In this document: in pieces, positions 14,753-23,532 of the stretch
Layout of the letters: each line of letters starts with the position of its first letter
How positions within the stretch are numbered: the first letter of the stretch is position 1
Translations under genes and position numbers: made by a program
The notes under the pieces: generated by a model
What the model saw: only the letters and a program-made list of their open reading frames with translations
Told to the model about the DNA's origin: nothing
The model's database searches: none
Source of the DNA: Bacteroidota bacterium
Lineage (GTDB): Bacteria > Bacteroidota > Bacteroidia > UKL13-3
DNA length: 64,000 nt
Reading direction: 5' to 3'
NCBI GenBank assembly: GCA_027482225.1
Contig: JAIXWD010000016.1
Span: 78,050-142,049, forward strand

Positions 14753-17613
14753 AACTTAACGGCTATACCAAACATAATATGGCGTTGGGCCATGTATCTA
14801 GCGGGGTTAGTTGGTGCAGGTCCGGTTACACCTAAACGTGGATCACGGAATCTTGGATCAACCCAACTATCTGGTACGTTTTGTCCGTATATGTATGCAG
14901 TTCCAGTAACAGGATTAATTATTGTAGCATTCTTGTTATCAAACACATTAGTTACTTGTATGCTAAAGTTAATTTGTGATTTACCTTTTAATTTCCACCA
15001 CCTAGTATAAGTAATATCAGTAGAGAACCAATATTCACCAACCTTACTCCAACGTGCGTCAGGATTTGGGTCTTGCACATAAATTGGTCTGCCCGTATTA
15101 ACGTCAGTTCTATCAAAAATAAATGGAGTATAGCGTACACCACTTCTTAAGTTGGTCTCTACATAAAAACTCATTTTGTTTAACCACTTTTGATTAAACA
15201 AACCGTTTTTATTATCTATTTTAAAGATGTGATTTGTTTTTAAGTTGTGCGGCACATCCCAAGGCAAATAAAATTCTCGGGTATCTTCGCTTGCGCCCGA
15301 AGCCAATAACTCTTTTAACTTATCATTGGCACTTGCACTTTGTCCGGTTGTTACTTGGTAAGTGTACGATAACTGTCCGTTGTACCAGTTTCCAATACGT
15401 TTAATGTAACCAAACTCTACTCCACGGCTACGAGCATAATCACTATTTATTCTTATGGTTCTTGCCACTTCACGACCTGTTCCATCGGCAATAAATACGT
15501 TTGCTGTGGTTATAAAATCATACTTGTCTTTCCAAAATGCAGAAAATGTAAATGCATCATTACTGGTAATTTGTGTTTTTAAACCAATTTCGTAGCTAAT
15601 ATCTACCTCAGGATTTAAGTCAGGATTACCCACATTAGCGATGGTTGATCGGTCTTGATAAAAAGGATCTAAACCTGGGTAAAGGAAGGATGGGTGAGGT
15701 AAAATGGTATTGTGTCCGTAATTGAAATACAACATTTGATTTTCGCGAATAGGAAATGATGCAGATATTTTTGGTAAGAAACGGAATTTATATCTTAAGT
15801 CACCAATTTTAACGCTGTTATCTGTGTATGATTGACGAATTTCATCTCTAATAGGAGCTCGTGGGTTTAATACAGCATCATCAACAAATTTACCTGGAGC
15901 CCAATATTCAAAACGGCCACCAATACTAGCCACTAAACCTTTATATTTAATTTGATCGGTAACAAAAATACCTCCACGTTGTGGGCTTACCTTCCACACA
16001 TCACTTTGTTGTCCTAAACGGAATGTTTGCGATTCGCCACCACCAGCCAGAGGCAAAGGTGCACCAACCCAAGGACGGATGATATCAATCCACTGCATTT
16101 CTTGCATCTTAGCTTCAAAACCAAATGATAATTTGTTCATAGAGTTTAATGAAACCAAATTTCCTTGTGCTTTAATGGCGTACTCTTCAAAATAATGTGA
16201 GTGCCATAAAGTGGCTATACCACCATTATTATTAAACCCTGATGAAAGATTTACAAAAGAAATCGAATCGCCTGGATTAAAATAAGTAGATGGATATTGG
16301 TTGATGGATGCAGGGTCTAATACTTGATCTACAGATGTTGGTCTCCATGGGCGACCATTGGCATCAGCTTGTAATTTTACAAAAAAACGTGAAGCTAATA
16401 CAGTGTATGAAAAACGTTTGCTCAACGATTGTTTCCAATCAATTGAAACCATATTTGCATCATGCGTATATGTATTTGCATTATCCATTTGTTGGCTAAA
16501 ATTATATTGGTAGCCTGGTTGAAATGGTAAGTCGTTTCCGAAAATACGCAACATATTTACATCTTGATTAATAGTTAATGAGCGTAAACCCGAGATCATT
16601 AAACTTTTACCCGATTTAAAATTGTAATTTAATTTACCAAATACACTCCATTTATTATCTTGGTATGGGCTCAACAATCGGTTGTTACCCCAACCTTTTT
16701 CGGGGTAAAGATTTGAAATAACTTGGTTAGCTGGGTTTTTGTAGTATTCATCGCTAAACGCACCACGTAGTGCCACCGAAAACTTTAATCTATTTTCAAA
16801 AGCTTTACGCAATAATGGTCCGCTAAAATTCATTTCTGTAATGTTGGTGTTCCAGTTGGCTCGGCTATTTTTATTTATACCAAAATTATCGCGTTTGTGG
16901 TTAATTCCGAATTCAAATTTATCGCCTCCATTTCGGGTTTTGGTATTTACAACACCTGCTGTAGCATCTCCAACATCAGCACCAATACCACCAGTAGTCA
17001 CTTCAATATCTCCTACTGCATTACTTCCTAAGTCTAAACCAAAACCTGTGCCCGCCAATGGATCGGTTACTTTTACTCCATCAACATACATACCTGTTTC
17101 GTATGTTCTACCTCCACGTATGCTTACTCCTGCAGGAGAGTTTACAACTCCTGGTTGGGTATTGATAATACTTTGAATTTGTCTTGCTGGAGCAAGCTCA
17201 ATGGCTTCCTGACTGATGGTATTTACTGATTGTGCCTTGTCTACATCAATAAGGGGGCGCTTTCCTATAATAATTACATCATCGCCTGTACTCACTGCTG
17301 CTGGTTGAAGTTGAATGGATAATTCCCTGACTTCACCTGCTTTAACTTTTATTTCTGTTAAAACTACTTTGCTGTATCCTAAGTATGAAATTTCTAGATT
17401 GTATTCTCCTGGTTTTACATTTTTTATTGTAAACCTACCATTAACATCGGTAGCAGCTCCAAACGATGTACCTTTAATAAGTACACTAACACCAATAAGT
17501 TCGGAGTTATCCTTTTTGTCTTTAATTACACCTGTAATAGTAGCAGTTGTTTGTTGCGCTTTAATTTGCAACGATAAAATGCTGAGAAGAAAAACCATGA
17601 GAAGGTGACGCAT
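14749..17613 (-). CDS. Large TonB-dependent receptor
   Basis: Outer-membrane TonB-dependent receptor, 954 residues. A signal peptide (to about residue 19) is followed by a carboxypeptidase-like domain (ATITGVIKDKKDNSELIGVSV; LEISYLGYSKVV), a plug (VNTISQEAIELAPARQIQSI; PAGVSIRGGRTYETGMYVDG; VGDIEVTTGGIGADVGDATA) and a large barrel ending in MFGIAVKF. It has no adjacent SusD or DUF4249 partner, so it differs from the receptor at 6766. The plug reads GAD VGDATAGVVNT with a predicted ordered strand set; the ligand is unknown. It converges on the APC permease and is transcribed away from ilvE's 3' end (127 bases). Confidence 0.92.
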   Translation of the reverse strand: MRHLLMVFLLSILSLQIKAQQTTATITGVIKDKKDNSELIGVSVLIKGTSFGAATDVNGRFTIKNVKPGEYNLEISYLGYSKVVLTEIKVKAGEVRELSIQLQPAAVSTGDDVIIIGKRPLIDVDKAQSVNTISQEAIELAPARQIQSIINTQPGVVNSPAGVSIRGGRTYETGMYVDGVKVTDPLAGTGFGLDLGSNAVGDIEVTTGGIGADVGDATAGVVNTKTRNGGDKFEFGINHKRDNFGINKNSRANWNTNITEMNFSGPLLRKAFENRLKFSVALRGAFSDEYYKNPANQVISNLYPEKGWGNNRLLSPYQDNKWSVFGKLNYNFKSGKSLMISGLRSLTINQDVNMLRIFGNDLPFQPGYQYNFSQQMDNANTYTHDANMVSIDWKQSLSKRFSYTVLASRFFVKLQADANGRPWRPTSVDQVLDPASINQYPSTYFNPGDSISFVNLSSGFNNNGGIATLWHSHYFEEYAIKAQGNLVSLNSMNKLSFGFEAKMQEMQWIDIIRPWVGAPLPLAGGGESQTFRLGQQSDVWKVSPQRGGIFVTDQIKYKGLVASIGGRFEYWAPGKFVDDAVLNPRAPIRDEIRQSYTDNSVKIGDLRYKFRFLPKISASFPIRENQMLYFNYGHNTILPHPSFLYPGLDPFYQDRSTIANVGNPDLNPEVDISYEIGLKTQITSNDAFTFSAFWKDKYDFITTANVFIADGTGREVARTIRINSDYARSRGVEFGYIKRIGNWYNGQLSYTYQVTTGQSASANDKLKELLASGASEDTREFYLPWDVPHNLKTNHIFKIDNKNGLFNQKWLNKMSFYVETNLRSGVRYTPFIFDRTDVNTGRPIYVQDPNPDARWSKVGEYWFSTDITYTRWWKLKGKSQINFSIQVTNVFDNKNATIINPVTGTAYIYGQNVPDSWVDPRFRDPRLGVTGPAPTNPARYMAQRHIMFGIAVKF

Positions 17614-17739
17614 GCCTTATTAATCTATATAATAGGCATGCAAAATAGTAGAATATTTTGGGTAAAAAAACAGCCATTATTATGCTTTTGTTAATGATAC
17701 TGTTATTGTAAAAAAACAGCAAACCAATGTTCGCTTTTT

Positions 17740-18801
17740 TTAGTTCACTCTTTCAATCCAATTAAAGTTATCAGGTATTAAACCTGTTTGAATTTCGCCA
17801 AGCGTTTTATACAAATAATTACTCACTTCTCTTTCTTCTGGGTTAGGTAATTTATAGTCTACACCTTTATAATTAATGGCTGCAATTTTTGCTACAATGG
17901 CAGCTGTACCTGTGCCAAAAGCATCTTTTAATACGCCTTTATTAGAAGCATCTACTATTTCATCTACACTAATTTTGCGCTCTTCAACGGTGTATCCTTT
18001 ATTTTGTAATAATTTAATACAGCTATTCCGGGTTATACCTTCTAATATGGTTCCGTCAAGCAATGGCGTTATAACCTTATCACCTATTACAAAAAACACA
18101 TTCATGGTTCCACTTTCTTCTATATACTTGTGTTCACGCCCATCAGTCCAAATAATTTGGTCAAATCCCTTTTGGTTTGCCTCATAGGTAGGTAGCATAC
18201 TTATACCATAGTTTCCTGCAGCTTTAGTGGCACCAACTCCTCCATCAAATGCACGTACATACTTTTCTTCAACCACAACTCGAATTGGTTTAGGGTAATA
18301 CGCATTTACTGGACAAGTAAAAATCACAAACTTAAAGTGTTTAGCTGGTCGAACACCCACGAACTCATCCGTTGCAAACATATATGGTCTGATGTATAAT
18401 GAACTACCTGATTTTGTTGGAATCCAATTACTATCAATAGCAATTAATTGTTTTAAACCTTCCATGAAAATTTCTTCTGGCAATTCGGCCATTGCCATTC
18501 GCTTTGCACTTTGGTTTAAGCGTTTTATGTTGTCTTTTGGTCTAAATAATTGAGCTTCGCCATTGGTGTTTTTATAGGCTTTCATTCCCTCAAAAATCGC
18601 TTGTCCGTAATGTAATGCAAATGTAGATGGAGAAAGACTTAGTGGGCCGAATGGTAAAATTTCCGGGTTAATCCAATTCCCATCTTCATAATCAACTACA
18701 AACATGTGATCGCTAAATACTGTACCAAACTGAATGTTATTAAAATCGCAGGTATTAATTCTGCTATGTGTAGTTTTGGTTATTTTTATTGAAATTGCCA
18801 T
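17740..18801 (-). CDS. ilvE: Branched-chain amino-acid aminotransferase
   Basis: Class IV PLP-dependent aminotransferase that interconverts Leu/Ile/Val and their 2-oxo acids, cytoplasmic, 353 residues from the ATG at 18801 (the track's start at 18843 adds 14 hydrophobic residues that overlap the divergent gene). Typical eukaryote/proteobacterial type II BCAT motifs are visible: FGTVFSDHMFVVDYE, LHYGQAIFEGMKAYKN, PKDNIKRLNQSAKRMAMAELP, then GVGATKAAGNYGIS with the PLP lysine, WTDGREHKYIEESGTMNVFFV and GITRNSCIKLL. It is divergent from the hypothetical gene at 18818, with only 16 bases between start codons, so any promoters lie inside the opposite gene or are leaderless. Confidence 0.95.
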   Translation of the reverse strand: MAISIKITKTTHSRINTCDFNNIQFGTVFSDHMFVVDYEDGNWINPEILPFGPLSLSPSTFALHYGQAIFEGMKAYKNTNGEAQLFRPKDNIKRLNQSAKRMAMAELPEEIFMEGLKQLIAIDSNWIPTKSGSSLYIRPYMFATDEFVGVRPAKHFKFVIFTCPVNAYYPKPIRVVVEEKYVRAFDGGVGATKAAGNYGISMLPTYEANQKGFDQIIWTDGREHKYIEESGTMNVFFVIGDKVITPLLDGTILEGITRNSCIKLLQNKGYTVEERKISVDEIVDASNKGVLKDAFGTGTAAIVAKIAAINYKGVDYKLPNPEEREVSNYLYKTLGEIQTGLIPDNFNWIERVN

Positions 18802-18817
18802 TGTTTTTATTTTAAAT

Positions 18818-19444
18818 ATGACCAACGAAATTGAAAATATCATCGACTTATTTGATGAGATGTATGTGTTTGAAACAAAGGAAGAGCTTGTCGCAAAAGA
18901 AACATCTGATGTTGAAAGTAAGTCAATAGAGCATTTTGATAAGAATAAATCAATTGTTTCAGAAATTGAATTTCCCTCAAATACTCAAGTACCAACAATA
19001 CAAAACGAATCTTTTGTTGAAACCCAACCGGAATTAACATCACCTCAAAAAGAGTCTTTAGTTCAAATACCGTTGAATTATTCGGGTGCAAACAAAAGGC
19101 ATATTGCTATTATATACAATGATATATTTAATGATAGTCGAGAAAATGTTGGAATGCTGAGTGATTTAATAACTAAAGGGCTCAAATTCAGCATGGATGA
19201 TCTTGCTATTGTGCGATTGTCAAAAAACCAAAATTATACAATTGAGCATATTTTGGAGCAATTGAAGCCAAAAAAAGCAATTCTATTTGGAGCTCCAGAG
19301 GGATTTCAACACCAAATAGTCCATCAAATTATTGAAATTAATTCGAATCAAGTTTTAGTTGCTCATTTTGTGCACTTATATCTTAATAATAAAGATTCCA
19401 AAGGGCAATTATGGACATCGATTAAAACACTTTTTGCATTATAA
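18818..19444 (+). CDS. Conserved hypothetical protein upstream of rdgB
   Basis: A 208-residue cytoplasmic protein from the ATG at 18818; the track's start at 18734 would run 68 bases into the divergent ilvE. The first 80 residues are acidic and polar with no clear fold. The C-terminal part is more ordered: KRHIAIIYNDIFNDSRENVGMLSDLITKG, then MDDLAIVRLSKNQNYTIEHILEQLKPKKAILFGAPEG and LVAHFVHLYLNNKDSKGQLWTSIKTLFAL, an alpha/beta pattern that faintly recalls the HolD/uracil-DNA-glycosylase-like fold. I do not recognise the family with certainty. It ends 2 bases before rdgB, so the two are probably co-transcribed; the partner hints at nucleic-acid metabolism, but that is inference. Confidence 0.62.
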   Translation: MTNEIENIIDLFDEMYVFETKEELVAKETSDVESKSIEHFDKNKSIVSEIEFPSNTQVPTIQNESFVETQPELTSPQKESLVQIPLNYSGANKRHIAIIYNDIFNDSRENVGMLSDLITKGLKFSMDDLAIVRLSKNQNYTIEHILEQLKPKKAILFGAPEGFQHQIVHQIIEINSNQVLVAHFVHLYLNNKDSKGQLWTSIKTLFAL

Positions 19445-19446
19445 GT

Positions 19447-20028
19447 ATGAGGTTAGTTTTTGCAACACACAACAAAAATAAGGCTGCTGAAATTCAGAAA
19501 ATGGTAAATGACCCATACGAGGTAATTACTTTAACTGATTTAAATATTCTAGACGAGATTCCAGAAACAGGATCAAATTTACAGGCGAATGCTCTAATTA
19601 AGGCACGTTATGTGCACCAAATGTTGGGCTATAATTGTTTTGCAGATGATACAGGACTTGAAGTGGGTGCATTAAATGGTGAACCTGGAGTGCACAGTGC
19701 TAGATATGCGGGCACTGCAAAAAACGACAATGCAAATATGGATTTAATTTTACAAAAGCTGTACAATCAATCAAATAGAAGTGCAAGATTTGTTACTTGT
19801 ATATGTTTGTTTTGGATGGATGAAATGTATGTATTTGAAGGGGAGTTGAGAGGCAAAATTATTGACACTAAAATTGGAAATAACGGTTTTGGTTACGACC
19901 CCATATTTATGCCAGATGGCTATGATATTACACTAGCACAAATGGACATGTTTAATAAAAATCAGATAAGTCACAGAGGTAAAGCCTTTAAAAAAATGGC
20001 CGAATTTTTGATTGAAAATCAGCTTTAG
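19447..20028 (+). CDS. rdgB: XTP/dITP diphosphatase (HAM1 family)
   Basis: HAM1/RdgB pyrophosphatase that removes non-canonical purine nucleotides (dITP, XTP) from the pool, cytoplasmic, 193 residues, which is normal. It starts MRLVFATHNKNKAAEIQKM, the family's T-x-N-x-x-K motif. Further motifs are ADDTGLEVGALNGEPGVHSARYAG and the C-terminal IGNNGFGYDPIFMPDG with SHRGKAF (the S-H-R motif). A 2-base gap to the hypothetical gene makes a two-gene operon. It converges on the WecA/TagO-type gene with 2 bases between stops. Confidence 0.96.
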   Translation: MRLVFATHNKNKAAEIQKMVNDPYEVITLTDLNILDEIPETGSNLQANALIKARYVHQMLGYNCFADDTGLEVGALNGEPGVHSARYAGTAKNDNANMDLILQKLYNQSNRSARFVTCICLFWMDEMYVFEGELRGKIIDTKIGNNGFGYDPIFMPDGYDITLAQMDMFNKNQISHRGKAFKKMAEFLIENQL

Positions 20029-20030
20029 AT

Positions 20031-21152
20031 TTAATTTACGTGTTCTTTAGATTTTGAAGGATTAACAAATTCTTCTGGTATTAGCTGCCCATTTTCAACT
20101 TCTAAATCTTGAAGTTTGTGGTTAAACATGTAAATCGGTATTTGTGCTAAAATAAGTGCCAACGACCCTACTATAAGTAAAATTACTGTTGTTGTACTGT
20201 CTTGTATTAAAAATGCTATCAATACAAATACCACGTTAGCCAAATACATAATCATAGATACTTCTTTATGGCCTAATCCTATTTTAATTAAGGAATGGTG
20301 AATGTGATTTTTATCTGCTGTAAATGGAGATTGTTTCTTTAGAACGCGCAATACAAAAACCCTCAATGTATCAAATAAAGGCACGATTAATATAGCCACG
20401 GCAATACCAGGAGCCGATTTTATTTTGTATAGATTAACTGCTTCGGGTGCATTAAATTGAATAAATTTAATAGCAAAAATGGAAAGTAAGAAACCAATAC
20501 ACAAGGATCCTGCATCACCCATAAAAATTTTTGCAGGGTTAAAATTGAAAATTAGAAATCCTAATAATGAACCTGCTAAACCAAATGCCAAAATACTCCA
20601 ACCTATTTGATCAATAAAATTAAACCATAGCCCAAATGTAATTGATGTAATAAATCCAATGCCTCCTGCAAGCCCATCAACCCCATCTATCAAATTAAAG
20701 GAATTGGTAACAACTATGATTGTAAATACTGTTAGTGCATAACTAGCCCATATTGGAATAGATTCAATACCAAACAACCCATAAAAATTATTAATCAGAA
20801 TTCCTTCTCCTGCAACCGTGATAACTGTTGCAATTATTTGGGCTGCTAGTTTCTTGTAAGGAGATAAAACAACAATATCGTCTTTTAAACCAGAGAAAAA
20901 TAATATAATAACTGCTGCTTGTAAATATTGTAATCGGGTATCCATTCCTTGGGAAATTCCCCATAGGCTAACAGCAATAGAAAAGCCTGCAATAATGGCT
21001 AAGCCGCCAAGTCTTGGAATCTTATTGGTGTGCAATTTCCTGAAGTCAGGTTTATCGTACAACCCCTTTAACTTGGCTACTGTAATGATGGATGGAATGC
21101 CAAAAATTACTACAAGAAGGGAGGTTAAGAATGCTAATATTATATTCTGCAT
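20031..21152 (-). CDS. MraY/WecA/TagO-family phospho-sugar transferase
   Basis: Integral inner-membrane enzyme of the polyprenyl-phosphate N-acetylhexosamine-1-phosphate transferase family, 373 residues with about 11 hydrophobic segments. It loads a UDP-amino sugar onto undecaprenyl phosphate, the first step of O-antigen, teichoic-acid or other glycan assembly. Visible motifs are KLHTNKIPRLGGLAI near the N-terminus, NSFNLIDGVDGLAGG with the catalytic Asp, GDAGSLCIGF, and HIHHSLIKIGL, the HxHH motif of the WecA/TagO branch (MraY is different in this region). The sugar specificity cannot be read. Its 3' end meets rdgB; upstream lies pdxH (105-base gap). Confidence 0.9.
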   Translation of the reverse strand: MQNIILAFLTSLLVVIFGIPSIITVAKLKGLYDKPDFRKLHTNKIPRLGGLAIIAGFSIAVSLWGISQGMDTRLQYLQAAVIILFFSGLKDDIVVLSPYKKLAAQIIATVITVAGEGILINNFYGLFGIESIPIWASYALTVFTIIVVTNSFNLIDGVDGLAGGIGFITSITFGLWFNFIDQIGWSILAFGLAGSLLGFLIFNFNPAKIFMGDAGSLCIGFLLSIFAIKFIQFNAPEAVNLYKIKSAPGIAVAILIVPLFDTLRVFVLRVLKKQSPFTADKNHIHHSLIKIGLGHKEVSMIMYLANVVFVLIAFLIQDSTTTVILLIVGSLALILAQIPIYMFNHKLQDLEVENGQLIPEEFVNPSKSKEHVN

Positions 21153-21257
21153 GAACTAATTAACTAATTAAGTTAATGTTTATTATACTTTCGCAAAGTA
21201 AGTTAAAATTATCAAATAGTTAAATTATATACATTTTAACTGATTTTATTCAACAAT

Positions 21258-21911
21258 TTAAGGTGCCAACCGATTGTGTTTCCAGTCATTTCCGTTTCTA
21301 ACAAACTCAAATCTGTCGTGTAAACGGCTGCTACGGCCTTGCCAAAACTCAATTAAGTTCGGTTCTACTTTATAACCACCCCAATGTTCGGGTCTTTCTG
21401 GTGCTTTTTCATGTAAATTGTTTTTTACTGAACTATAAATCTCCTCCAACACATGTCGGCCTTCTATTACAGTACTTTGTGGTGAGGCTATAGCACCAAT
21501 TTGGCTACTTAATGGTCGCGAATAAAAGTAATTGTCACTCTCCTGTTTTGATATTTTGCTCACTTTTCCTTCAATTCTAATCTGACGTTGTAATTCAAGC
21601 CAACAAAAAACCAATGCCACATTTGGGTTCTGTATAATTTGTTGCCCTTTGTGGCTGTTATAATTGGTAAAAAAAGTAAACCCCGTATCATTAAATCCTT
21701 TTAATAAAACAACCCGTGCACTTGGCGTATTGTCTTGCTTTACTGTGGCTAGGGTCATTGCGTTAGGCTCATTTACATCAGCTTCTAAGGCCTCTTGAAA
21801 CCAAACAGAAAACTGTTTTATAGGATCAGCCAAAACATGAGTTTCGTCAAATTCCTTTAAACTATAATCAACTCTTAATGCTGCAATCTTTTTATTGGTT
21901 AGTTCGTTCAT
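21258..21911 (-). CDS. pdxH: Pyridoxamine 5'-phosphate oxidase
   Basis: FMN-dependent oxidase making pyridoxal 5'-phosphate from pyridoxine or pyridoxamine phosphate, cytoplasmic, 217 residues. The ATG at 21911 is preferred to the TTG at 21917. Motifs: REL-like start (LRVDYSLKEFDETHV), PNAMTLATVKQDNTPSARVVLLKGF, GFTFFTNYNSHKGQQIIQNPNVALVFCWL (FMN site), QIRIEGKV, YFYSRPLSSQIGAIASPQS, and the C-terminal WGGYKVEPNLIEFWQGRSSRLHDRFEF motif, all typical of PdxH. Its neighbours have no evident link; the YqgE gene is divergent (136-base gap). Confidence 0.96.
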   Translation of the reverse strand: MNELTNKKIAALRVDYSLKEFDETHVLADPIKQFSVWFQEALEADVNEPNAMTLATVKQDNTPSARVVLLKGFNDTGFTFFTNYNSHKGQQIIQNPNVALVFCWLELQRQIRIEGKVSKISKQESDNYFYSRPLSSQIGAIASPQSTVIEGRHVLEEIYSSVKNNLHEKAPERPEHWGGYKVEPNLIEFWQGRSSRLHDRFEFVRNGNDWKHNRLAP

Positions 21912-22047
21912 TACCAACTAAATTAACGTGATGTTCAAAAAATATAAATAACTAAACGAATATATTTCGGATAATTACCATGCGAAAGTAATACTTGATG
22001 TAACTGTTTGTTATGATTTTGCGTATATATTTTAAAAAATAAACGTT

Positions 22048-22626
22048 TTGAAGATAAAGCAAGTAAAAAAAGTGTTTCAAAATCCTACCCGAGGTAGTTT
22101 GCTGGTTAGTGAACCCTTTTTAGAGGACATTAATTTCAGGCGATCAGTTGTGATTATTGCTGAACATACTGACTTTGGTGCTGTGGGATTTATTTTAAAT
22201 AAGCCGCTAGATATGCTAACTGGTGAAATTGCTCCTGACTTATTGCAGTATGAGTTTCCTGTATTTCATGGTGGTCCGCTTGAGCCTAATTCGCTACATT
22301 TTATTCATAAACATGGCGATGAAATACCCGGTAGCATGCAAATATTACCTAATATATATTGGGGTGGTGATATAAGTTATGTAAGTAATCTAATTGAAAC
22401 GGGTACAGCAGAGGTTAATGATTTTAGATTTTTTTTAGGGTACAGTGGTTGGGAGCCAGATCAAATAAACGAGGAAATAGAAGAGAAGTCATGGTGGGTT
22501 ACTTTGGCAGATGAGTCAATAATTTTTGATGATGACATGGAAAACATGTGGGGCAATGTGGTTAAGCTATTAGGCGAAGATTTTGCCCCTATGGCAAATT
22601 CTCCTGAGGATTTAAGTTGGAATTAG
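22048..22626 (+). CDS. YqgE/AlgH family protein
   Basis: Protein of the YqgE/AlgH (DUF179) family, 192 residues, role unresolved. The start is the TTG at 22048, giving MKIKQVKKVFQNPTRGSLLVSEPFLEDINFRRSVVIIAEH. The family pattern GSLL-(v/i)-s-P-x-(l/m)-x-D-x-F-x-R-S-V is there, as are GAVGFILNKPL, FHGGPLEPNSLHFIHK and FFLGYSGWEPDQINEEI, which match the family's GGPv and fl GYaGWxxgQLe motifs. No in-frame ATG lies in the first dozen codons, so the TTG is likely real. A bidirectional terminator follows 8 bases after the stop. Confidence 0.9.
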   Translation: MKIKQVKKVFQNPTRGSLLVSEPFLEDINFRRSVVIIAEHTDFGAVGFILNKPLDMLTGEIAPDLLQYEFPVFHGGPLEPNSLHFIHKHGDEIPGSMQILPNIYWGGDISYVSNLIETGTAEVNDFRFFLGYSGWEPDQINEEIEEKSWWVTLADESIIFDDDMENMWGNVVKLLGEDFAPMANSPEDLSWN

Positions 22627-22633
22627 AATTATT

Positions 22634-22675
22634 TCCTCATAAAAAAAGCGCTTAAAAGCGCTTTTTTTATGAGGA
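22634..22675. terminator. Bidirectional terminator, 20-bp near-perfect palindrome
   Basis: TCCTCATAAAAAAAGCGCTT and its exact complement AAGCGCTTTTTTTATGAGGA face each other around a 2-base AA centre. The A and T tracts serve both strands, which fits the convergent YqgE and lipoprotein genes on either side. Confidence 0.9.
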
Positions 22676-22683
22676 ATAGTTTA

Positions 22684-23481
22684 TTACCGCGTAATGGTTA
22701 TTAGTTTGTTACCTACCTTAACCGTATAAGTGTTATCGCAAGTTCCCGATCCGTAATTTATAATTCGTACTTGCTTACCTTGTGGTGTTAACTCAATTTC
22801 ACCTGCAGTTAGGCGATATTGGCAACTTAAATCAAAACGAAGTGCTTGGGTAATATTAGCCGTGTAGCTTAATCCATTTGCATTTACTCCGTTGGCTGTT
22901 CCTGTAATTAAATATACATCATCAGTTGGTGTAATTGTATTTTCTCCAGCAATCCATTCTCTGGTGCGCGTTGAGTTCCATGTTCTGCTTTTGCCATCAA
23001 CAGTTGTTATTTTACTACCAGAAACACTTATACTGTATACTAGGTTTCCACTGGCATTGCGCCCTTGGTTTGTTAACGTCTTAGTGCCTTCAATTTTGTT
23101 CCCATTTTGAAAAAAATTATCTGTAGTTATGGTTATTACAGTTCCTACACTACGGTATCTGCCAGTCCAAGTAACTATTAATTTACCAGAACGTTGTTTG
23201 CCATCATTACAAATAGTTCCTGTGCCATAGTCTATTGTCATTACCCTTGGATTTGATGTGCTGTCAATAATTACAGTTGGCCCTGCTTTTCCTAATTTAT
23301 TGTTTGCTGCTGCTTCATCTACTTGCTTTAGCTCATCATTAATTTGATTGTCGGCTAAATAGTTGTCTGTTGAACTTTGTGTTTCCAGATCAATTCCATC
23401 TGTACTGTCTTTTTTACATGATGCAAAACTAAGCGCTAAACCTATTAAGGTAATGGCTGCTAAAAACGTTATTTTTTTCAT
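22684..23481 (-). CDS. Hypothetical lipoprotein
   Basis: A 265-residue secreted lipoprotein of unknown function. The signal peptide MKKITFLAAITLIGLALSFASC ends in a lipobox with Cys22, followed by an Asp/Ser-rich linker and then a beta-rich body with repeated G-T/S strands (DYGTGTICNDGKQRSGKLIV; INYGSGTCDNTYTVKVGN near the C-terminus). Two G-(T/S)-G-T-(I)-C motifs, about 150 residues apart, look like internal repetition. Resembling proteins are common in Bacteroidota but have no named family I can supply. It sits alone between the palindromic terminator and the class III aminotransferase gene (51-base gap). Confidence 0.72.
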   Translation of the reverse strand: MKKITFLAAITLIGLALSFASCKKDSTDGIDLETQSSTDNYLADNQINDELKQVDEAAANNKLGKAGPTVIIDSTSNPRVMTIDYGTGTICNDGKQRSGKLIVTWTGRYRSVGTVITITTDNFFQNGNKIEGTKTLTNQGRNASGNLVYSISVSGSKITTVDGKSRTWNSTRTREWIAGENTITPTDDVYLITGTANGVNANGLSYTANITQALRFDLSCQYRLTAGEIELTPQGKQVRIINYGSGTCDNTYTVKVGNKLITITR

Positions 23482-23532
23482 GTTATGTTAATTTAAGTGC
23501 TTATAAGATGTATTAAAATATTAAAGGTTTAA

